64,000 nt of DNA, taken from Mesostigma viride. Lineage: Eukaryota; Streptophyta; Mesostigmatophyceae; Mesostigmatales; Mesostigmataceae. This document shows positions 57,801 through 64,000 of the stretch, piece after piece; position 1 is the stretch's first letter, and the number at the start of each line of letters is the position of its first letter. The stretch spans positions 357,219-421,218 of the forward strand of contig RPFO01000114.1 in assembly GCA_009746045.1 (NCBI GenBank), read 5' to 3'. A program made the translations under genes and the position numbers. The notes under the pieces are model-generated. The model was given only the letters and a program-made list of their open reading frames with translations, did not search any database and was not told where the DNA came from.

Positions 57801-60800
57801 ATGGATGGATGGATGGATGGATGGATGGATGGATGGATGGATGGATGGATGGATGGATGGATGGATGGATGGATGGATGGATGGATGGATGGATGGATGG
57901 ATGGATGGATGGATGGATGGATGGATGGATGGATGGATGGATGGATGGATGGATGGATGGATGGATGGATGGATGGATGGATGGATGGATGGATGGATGG
58001 ATGGATGGATGGATGGATGGATGGATGGATGGATGGATGGATGGATGGATGGATGGGTTACAGTTTGACATGCGCTTTCCCCGAAATCCTTCCATCTTTA
58101 TTTTTTGTCGTACCATCTTGGCCGCAGAGTCAGGAGTTTTGCGCCAAGGTCCATCGTCCAATTAGTAGACGCCAATGGAAATCGTCTCAGCGCGTCCGCT
58201 CTTCACGCACCTCTCCAAATCAATTGGCTTAGCCGTTTCTTCGAACCTTTGGTTCTTCCAAAAATGGACTCCGCCGGATATTATTATGACATGCGATCAC
58301 GCAGAAGGGGCAGCGTCCTTGGCTTGCTTCTTGCTTCTTACGACAAAGTACAAGTATGACCCATGCCACAACCGACCCCCCCCTCACCTGCGTCTACAGC
58401 TTCGCCACAGCAAATACCTCATAAGAGAACTTGCATCCGCCACTCATCCCACTGGCTACTCATCCTACCGCAAATACCTCAAAAGAATATCCTACCCCAT
58501 CTAGTATCAGGCCACTCATCCTAATTATTCCCCCCCCCCCCTCACCTGCGTGTACAGCCGCGGCACGGCGATGATGGTGTTGAGGATGTTGCGCGCAATG
58601 CTCTCGTTGATGGGTGGGTACGCGTACCTGCCAGGGGGGCGCGGCCGGCCGCCACGAGCATACACCCAAATGAAGTCATGGGCAGCGGTAAGGCAGCCCC
58701 CGCATATTTCTACAGATCGTACTGGTGTTTCTCAAATCGTACTCGTGTGTCGTACTAGTGTATCTTTTCATGGAGCCCACAGGGACGGCGGATTCTACTT
58801 GCAGCTCAGCGTAGTACAAGGTTAAGTCACAGGAAGCAAACAGGTAGTCTACAGTGGACAGGCCTTCCGTAAGCACAACGAAGAAACGGCAGTGGGTTAA
58901 AGCGGACTAGCATGAGGTTGGGGTTGGGGGCTAGTCAAAAGGAAGCCCATGATGGCAGACCAGTAATAAGCGAAGCTAAGCAAGGACGGCAGGATGCCAC
59001 GGATTAATCGCATGAGCTTCGGGTCGGGCCGGGGTTAGTCACACCCTGCACTCCAGCAGGCAGGTTGTTGATAGTTAAACACAAGGCAGAAACTGGACGA
59101 GGTTAGCAAGTACTCACATCAGGTTTGGGTCGGGGGGGTAGTCAAACCCGAGGCCAGGGGCGATCGGCGTTCCCAGCAGGAACTGCGACGGAGGGGCAGG
59201 TGCCATCGGCATCCCTGGGAGGGTGCCACGTGGCGAACGCAAGCAACGATTTTGTCGCAATCATCAGTAATCTTGCTTTAACGATAAAACAATACTTGAA
59301 AATAGTTTCATACACCCGTTTGCTCACCATAGTCACCAGCATCTTTGTTAAAACAATAAGTAGATGCATACAGACAGGTAGCGGTTACAGAACCGCTATT
59401 AAGAACTCCTTAGGCATGGCTCGCGATTACCCGCGCAGACCAGGCCACCAAAGAGGGTGGGTGGGTGGGACAAGAAAAAAGACCACAACAATGTCACTAC
59501 GCCGCCAAAGTAGTCAAACTGCCCTAGCACGGGGCTGACATCAGCAACCGAGCTTAACTTAACACGCCAACCTGAGAATGTAGCGACACCTACCGTACCA
59601 CAAAAACAACAACCAATCAAATACCCTTTCCGAAAGGTTCTAATTATCATTCAACAAACCGGTTCAACAAACCCGGCCCTGTCAAACTTTAAGCATAAGA
59701 TTGTTTCGAGATTGTAGCACAATAGGGCCACTGCCCCTACTAACAATTCCAGGTCGCCAGCCATTAGCCAAATCCGGTTACATCTGCCAAACCCGCCCGG
59801 TTCAGCCGACCATCCAGGCGGCTCCCGTGAGCGGCCTTATTCCCCGCCTCACTTCGAGAAACTCTTTTCAAAGAAATCCGATTCATACACCCGTTTGCTC
59901 ACCATAGTCACCAGCATCTTTGTTAAAACAATAAGTAGATGCATACAGACAGGTAGCGGTTACAGAACCGCTATTAAGAACTCCTTAGGCATGGCTCGCG
60001 ATTACCCAACCTCCCCTTCCTGGCCCTCCGGTCCGCTAAAGAAGCACCATTTCCTTTCCCGTCAAAAGCTGTCCTGTCGCGATGGGCGCTCTCCGTTGCC
60101 AGAAAACAGATTTAATTCCCAGCGACTGTGAATGCACAAAAATTCATGCACTGTCAATCGACACAGCTCGCATTTTTGACCCCACTCGGGGGCCCCCGCT
60201 GACCTCGTTGCCGACCTCTTCTCTGGTCCGCTAAGGGGTGCTGTCGCGGAACACAAAGTCAAAGCAAAAGCTGCTGACTGGCGCCGCTGATTCCAGCCGA
60301 CGCCCAGTTTACAACTTTTTTGAAGAGCAACCAACCTAGTGCCGAGCACATAAACACTCCTTCCGTACAAAAAAGTGGAAATACCACTGATTACGAAATC
60401 AAGTTGGCTTTCAGCCCTTGCCTCCTGCGCCGAGGCTCCGTGTCCCACAACGGTGACTTAAATTTTTTACCCCCCCGAGCCGCGGCGGCCCTCAAGCCAA
60501 GCCCAACCCGGAATGCAAGCATTTCCAGGTACGAGACAACTCAAAGGCAGGCCAGCCTGCCGACAGCCCAACCCGAGGCGCAAGCATCCCCAGGTACGGA
60601 ACCATCAAGCAAGCTAGCCCTTGCCCAACCCGGCCAGCTGGCCGTTTCTTTCAAACAAACCAGCCATTAAATAATGCATCAGCCCCCGCTTCGCATTTAA
60701 ACCCCGATCACCCGGACATTAATTCCGGGCCAGTGGCAGCCATGAATCCCAACCGCCTTAAGCAGCCAGGGATCATGGATGCCGGAAATTTGGTTAACAA

Positions 60801-63617
60801 ATTTTAGCCCCGCACCCATGCTGAGCGCAAGGCTGGTGAGGCACTTCTTGTACCGCCATAGCCTCAGCCGTCGGCGCTCAGCCAACGTTTACAAGAAAAA
60901 AGACCACAACAATGTCACTACGCCGCCAAAGTAGTCAAACTGCCCTAGCACGGGGCTGACATCAGCAACCGAGCTTAACTTAACACGCCAACCTGAGAAT
61001 GTAGCGACACCTACCGTACCACAAAAACAACAACCAATCAAATACCCTTTCCGAAAGGTTCTAATTATCATTCAACAAACCGGTTCAACAAACCCGGCCC
61101 TGTCAAACTTTAAGCATAAGATTGTTTCGAGATTGTAGCACAATAGGGCCACTGCCCCTACTAACAATTCCAGGTCGCCAGCCATTAGCCAAATCCGGTT
61201 ACATCTGCCAAACCCGCCCGGTTCAGCCGACCATCCAGGCGGCTCCCGTGAGCGGCCTTATTCCCCGCCTCACTTCGAGAAACTCTTTTCAAAGAAATCC
61301 GATTTTTCATTTCGGTACCATTGTGCGGATTTTATGTGACAAGGTGGAGTAAGGCGCACAAAAGATGTAAGCCCGCACGGAGCTTATTAGTAGCCAAAAG
61401 CTTATTACAAGGAAACAGCTCATTACGAGCAAAATGCTTATTAACAGCAACAAGCTTATAACGAGCAATAAGCTCATTACAAGGAAAAAGCAAAAAGCTT
61501 ATTATATGAGCAAAAGCTTATGACAAGGAAAGAGCAACCCTGGTCAACGGAACGCATATTCCACGGAAAGTAGGGTCCACGGAACGCATCATCGCCTGTC
61601 AACCTCTTGTCTTGGTGCCACCCCTCATCCACCCCTCATGGAACACGCACATGCACACGCACACGCACACGCACGCGCATGCATAAAGGCGAACTCCTAC
61701 CAACATACCTTGCAAAGGCAGTGGCGCCCTGGCCTGCGCGGCTGCAAACTCCGCGTGAGCCACCGCGTGGGAAGCCTCCGAGAAGCTCCCCCCCACCCGG
61801 ATCTGAACCGGGGGGTACAGGGGCATTGCTGGCATCCGGGGTGGCTGGGGTGGCTGGGGTGGCCGGGGAAAAGGCAGCGGGGGCGGCCGGGGACCAGGGG
61901 GCAGGAAATCCTGCCCTGGGGGGCCCTGGTACAGGAAAGCATACAAGGGAGATGCCCAAGAAGACGTGAAATAGTGCATACTAATGAATGATGATGATAT
62001 ATAAGATATTCGATAATAATATAATATAAATTATGCGTTATCCGTGTCATGCCACCGTTCGTGTGCCATGCAGAACCGTCAAGTGCTGAAGTGTACTACT
62101 TTAGCTAATTATAGCGCCATTGCGATAGCTAAACCCAGTAAAACTGTAGCGAAGTATAAGGTTTTCGCCGTACGTAATTCCCCGGCACAATACTATACAG
62201 AAATATATAGATCACACAACATATAAAATGAAAGAAAGATATAGATCAAACAATAACAGATCAAATTGTCCATTACTTGACAGTAGTAGAAATATATAGG
62301 TCACATAATTAGATGGCTGATAAATAGCTTAAGATAGATAGATCACATGATGATAGATAAAAAGGATAGCTAACAAATAGAAAGATCACACAATAATATA
62401 TTAGTTTAAAAGGATAGTTAACAAATAGATAAAAATAGATAGATCACATAATGAACCGCATGCCTTTGTTGAAAGCCATGGCCGACGGCGAATGCAGGGG
62501 TGGCTACCTTGGATGAATTAGCCACCACCCCTGGTCCCCTGGATATGCCTTTTCTGTCATTAATCATTTAGCCACGCAGTCCCCAAGGGGAGCCGCGGAG
62601 TACTTACCCCTATGTTGATGGTGTAAGCGACTATGTTAGTTAGTACATGCACACGCACACGCACACGCACACGCACACGCACACGCACACGCACACGCAC
62701 ACGCACACGCACACGCACACGCACACGCACACGCACACGCACACGCACACGCACACGCACACGCACACGCACACGCACACGCACACGCACACGCACACGC
62801 ACACGCACACGCACACGCACACGCACCGACGTAGGTGAGCTGGTACCACCTGTAGCTGTATGGGTCTACCACCTGTAGCTGTATGAGTCTACCTCCTGTA
62901 GCTGTATGAGTCTACCACCTGTAGCTGTATGAGTCTACCACCTGTAGCTGTATGAGTCTACCACCTGTAGCTGTATGAGTCTACCACCTATAGCTGTATG
63001 AGTCTACCACCTGTAGCTGTATGAGTCTACCACCTGTAGCTGTATGAGTCTACCACCTGTAGCTGTAGGACTCTACCACCTGTAGCTGTATGAGTCTACC
63101 AGTCCACACCATGTTAGCTGTCCCCGATCCGCGCGCCACCAAACCTGCACACGACCCATTAGACAGCCATCTCATCAGACAACAACAACAATATACATAT
63201 GTATGATACGATGGGGAGCCATGCGGGACCCATGACGTATCCACACACCAGGCTGCCCCCCGCCAGCTGGCGTGCCATGCCGAGCGCGTCCGGCCGGACC
63301 TGCCCCGCAGGAGCAGACCCAGGCAACGAGAGAACAGCTGTCGTTGAGGGTACAGCTGTCGTTGAGAGCACAGCCTTTGCCTCGGCCCCCAAGCTGGCAT
63401 CCGCAACTCCGGGGGGTAGGGTGTCATCGATAGGAGATTCCGAGGCATGGGAGTTCTCCCCTCCCCGAGGGGGTTCGCCGGCCACCGATGGCCGCAGGAG
63501 CCGCGTGGTGGTGCCACCAGGACGCGAAGGGGGTGCGTCGTCGTCAGTGTCGTGTCTTGCACCGGGGGGGGGGGGCGGGCAAACTCGGCCACGAGGGTCT
63601 TCCCTAGAACAGGCAGC
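48850..63617 (-). CDS. RNPC3: U11/U12-65K snRNP protein (RNPC3-type), 3' part; 5' end beyond the window
   Basis: Exons (minus): 63617-63249, 61925-61709, 59214-59118, 58627-58546, 56424-55976, 54760-54595, 53753-53538, 52824-52737, 50985-50948, 49730-49665, 48927-48850. All phases fit if one C is added to a 12-C run (63,563-63,574), giving 621 codons plus stop; the first part of RRM1 lies upstream. The protein bridges the U11 and U12 snRNPs and binds U12 snRNA in the minor spliceosome. Seen: end of RRM1 ([14 protein letters not shown]), Pro-rich linker, [20 protein letters not shown] then [20 protein letters not shown], an acidic Ser-rich stretch, a basic coiled coil ([20 protein letters not shown]), the RRM2 lead-in ([20 protein letters not shown]) and RRM2 ([50 protein letters not shown]). 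The 55,976 donor is AG|GCAAGT, a GC-AG intron required by phase. Introns hold a split-direct-repeat element, a foldback element and several minisatellites. Confidence 0.9.
49745..49776. mobile_element. 12-bp tail-only micro-insertion with 10-bp target duplication
   Basis: GAGACACCAA at 49,745-49,754 and 49,767-49,776 flanks TTAATTAATTAG, essentially the (TAAT)n tail alone. It lies 15 bp upstream of an RNPC3 exon acceptor. Confidence 0.8.
49936..49973 (-). mobile_element. 20-bp micro-retroposon, CAAGGAGACAAC family
   Basis: ACACGATAT at 49,936-49,944 and 49,965-49,973 flanks exactly CAAGGAGACAACCAGCGCAG. Confidence 0.85.
50260..50490. repeat. 30-bp tandem repeat in RNPC3 intron
   Basis: About seven units of AGGATAGAATTAGGAAAGCG plus AGGGCAATCA, decaying to the right. 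Confidence 0.9.
52640..52700 (-). other. Decayed copy of an RNPC3 RRM2 exon segment
   Basis: Minus strand GTGACCGAGGACGGCCTGCT parallels GTGACCGAGGATGGCCTGTT in the real exon (52,824-52,737). It reads [14 protein letters not shown] and has no matching donor. Confidence 0.7.
54180..54405. repeat. 26-bp tandem repeat
   Basis: About eight copies of CATGATCACCCACCAGCACG plus CAGTCG with TCAGCC/TCACCC variants; intronic. Confidence 0.93.
55200..55690. repeat. 39-bp tandem repeat with alternating variants
   Basis: About twelve copies of AACATATCAGTATCGGAAAC plus ACCATATCAAGTACACGTA. Variants (TACACGTA, TATACATA, AAATCAAG) recur as a three-unit higher-order pattern. Intronic in RNPC3. Confidence 0.93.
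57030..58282. mobile_element. Foldback element: about 160-bp inverted arms around a (GGTG)n(GGAT)n array
   Basis: 57,030-57,185 (CGGCGGAGCCCATTTTCGGA ... CAAAACTCCTGAGTCAGG) is the inverse of 58,112-58,282, at roughly three quarters identity by eye. The array 57,245-58,055 fills the centre. No coding sequence. In an RNPC3 intron. Confidence 0.7.
57245..58055. repeat. (GGTG)n then (GGAT)n microsatellite
   Basis: About 25 GGTG units switch sharply to about 175 GGAT units, with isolated changes (ATGCCGGATG near 57,487; GGAAGG near 57,665). Same tetranucleotide as the LINE-linked arrays at 688-1,070 and 12,327-13,320. Confidence 0.97.
58378..58410 (-). other. Decayed copy of an RNPC3 exon donor
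   Basis: CCCCTCACCTGCGTCTACAG parallels CCCCTCACCTGCGTGTACAG at the real exon end (58,546). A second, more distant copy starts near 56,905 (GTTACCTGCGGGTACGACCG). Confidence 0.7.
58905..59045 (-). other. Two decayed copies of the 59,118 exon donor region
   Basis: The real edge (ACATCAGGTTTGGGTCGGGG then GGGTAGTCAAACC) is echoed near 59,010 (CATGAGCTTCGGGTCGGGCC) and near 58,910 (CATGAGGTTGGGGTTGGGGG), each followed by TAGTCA. Confidence 0.6.
59309..61304. mobile_element. Split-direct-repeat element 2 (DIRS/PAT-like layout), non-coding
   Basis: A1 59,309-59,432 and A2 59,884-60,007 (124 bp); B1 59,470-59,883 and B2 60,891-61,304 (414 bp), no differences seen. The 37-bp A1/B1 gap again holds GGGTGGGTGGGTGGG. 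The 883-bp middle has no credible gene. Ends are homologous to element 1 (CCAGCATCTTTGTTAAAACA versus CCAGCATCTTCATTAAAACA; TTCAAAGAAATCCGA versus TTCAAAGAACCCCGA). It sits in an RNPC3 intron. Confidence 0.72.
61370..61525. repeat. Degenerate 20-bp repeat
   Basis: Repeated AGCTTATTACAAGGAAA/AGCTCATTACGAGCAAA words just right of the split-direct-repeat element. Confidence 0.6.
62040..62460. other. AT-rich intronic sequence with degenerate ATAGATCACA words
   Basis: No exon recognised. Loose repeats of AGATAGATCACATAAT occur from about 62,210 to 62,450. Confidence 0.6.
62645..62825. repeat. (ACACGC)n hexanucleotide array, about 30 copies
   Basis: Uninterrupted hexamer; gives spurious RVRVRV and THTHTH frames. 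Confidence 0.97.
62850..63105. repeat. 23-bp tandem repeat
   Basis: About eleven copies of GTCTACCACCTGTAGCTGTA plus TGA, nearly uniform, directly downstream of the hexamer array in the same RNPC3 intron. Confidence 0.95.
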
Positions 63618-63639
63618 CTGAGGATGCGGAGGACGACAG

Positions 63640-64000
63640 GTATGGCATCGCAAAACCAAGGTTGTGATGAAGAAGTAAGGTTGAAATAAAGTCAAAACAC
63701 GGCCTGACTAAGGACTGAGGACAGGCAGCCTGGAGACGAGGAGGGAGGAGACTGCGTCGCGAAACCGAGGCTGCGATGAAGTCAAGATTGTAATGCAACC
63801 AAGGTAGAGGTAAAGTCAAAACAGGGTCTTCCAGAGGACCGAGGACAGGCGGCCTGTGGGGATGGGGAGGAAGGAGACTGCATCCCAAGACCAAGATAAA
63901 ACTGAGGCATGGCCTTAGGGAGGACCGAGGACAGGCGGCCTGGGGATGGGGAGGACGGGTATGGCATAGCAGGACAAGAATGTAGTACAGTAGATGCAGG
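63640..64000 (-). other. Three decayed copies of the RNPC3 63,617 acceptor region
   Basis: The junction CAGGCAGCCTGAGGATGCGG (63,610-63,629) is echoed near 63,722, 63,846 and 63,928 as ACAGGCAGCCTGGAGACGAG, ACAGGCGGCCTGTGGGGATG and ACAGGCGGCCTGGGGATGGG, each with a GAGGAC...GGTATGGCAT-like follow-on. Spacing is roughly 85-125 bp. Confidence 0.7.

Overview
This is eukaryotic nuclear DNA from a repeat-swollen genome, most likely a green alga. The host genes recovered are plant-lineage types (a TOM1/TOM3-family membrane protein and a U11/U12-65K snRNP protein). They have many short exons, long introns, GT-AG splice sites and phases that join exactly, and one has a TGTAA poly(A)-like signal after its stop. 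Base composition is near 50% GC by eye. I cannot name the species.

Layout. 1-13,364: a LINE 3' end whose internal (CATC)n tract is split by an 11.2-kb CACTA (EnSpm) transposon at 1,078-12,326. The CACTA element carries two divergent multi-exon genes: a tnp2 transposase (+) and a Lys/Ala-rich second protein (-). 13,379-16,809: nested transposon debris, namely a Tc1/mariner-like inverted-repeat element carrying a LINE fragment, two minus-strand LINE copies and a 21-bp micro-insertion. 18,119-29,154 (-): a complete 10-exon TOM1/TOM3-like gene of 301 codons, whose introns hold very large satellites. 29,889-41,050: a gene-poor region bounded by inverted arms about 2-3 kb long and filled with 21-bp and 26-bp satellites, with a split-direct-repeat element at its centre. 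41,182-48,166 (+): a multi-exon gene of unknown function with one membrane anchor. 48,850 to the window edge (-): the 3' part of a U11/U12-65K (RNPC3) gene, with a second split-direct-repeat element, a foldback element and several minisatellites in its introns.

Four patterns deserve attention. (1) LINE 3' ends share a hairpin with a CCAAC-type loop whose stem sequence differs between subfamilies while pairing is kept. (2) Two families of micro-retroposons, with inserts as short as 12 bp, are flanked by clear target-site duplications and share a constant 3' end. (3) In the three host genes many exon edges have decayed partial copies (splice-junction shadows) in the neighbouring intron, as if introns grew by tandem duplication across exon borders. 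(4) Two diverged split-direct-repeat elements share the same A-B-A-B layout and a G-quadruplex motif in the first A/B gap.

The three host genes show no common pathway: one is a multi-pass membrane protein, one a minor-spliceosome RNA-binding protein, one unknown. The unknown gene and RNPC3 are convergent, with stop codons about 0.7 kb apart. All long open frames made of MDGW, SIHP, NQERVSH, GRAG, RVRV or poly-His/Asp are translations of tandem repeats and are not genes.
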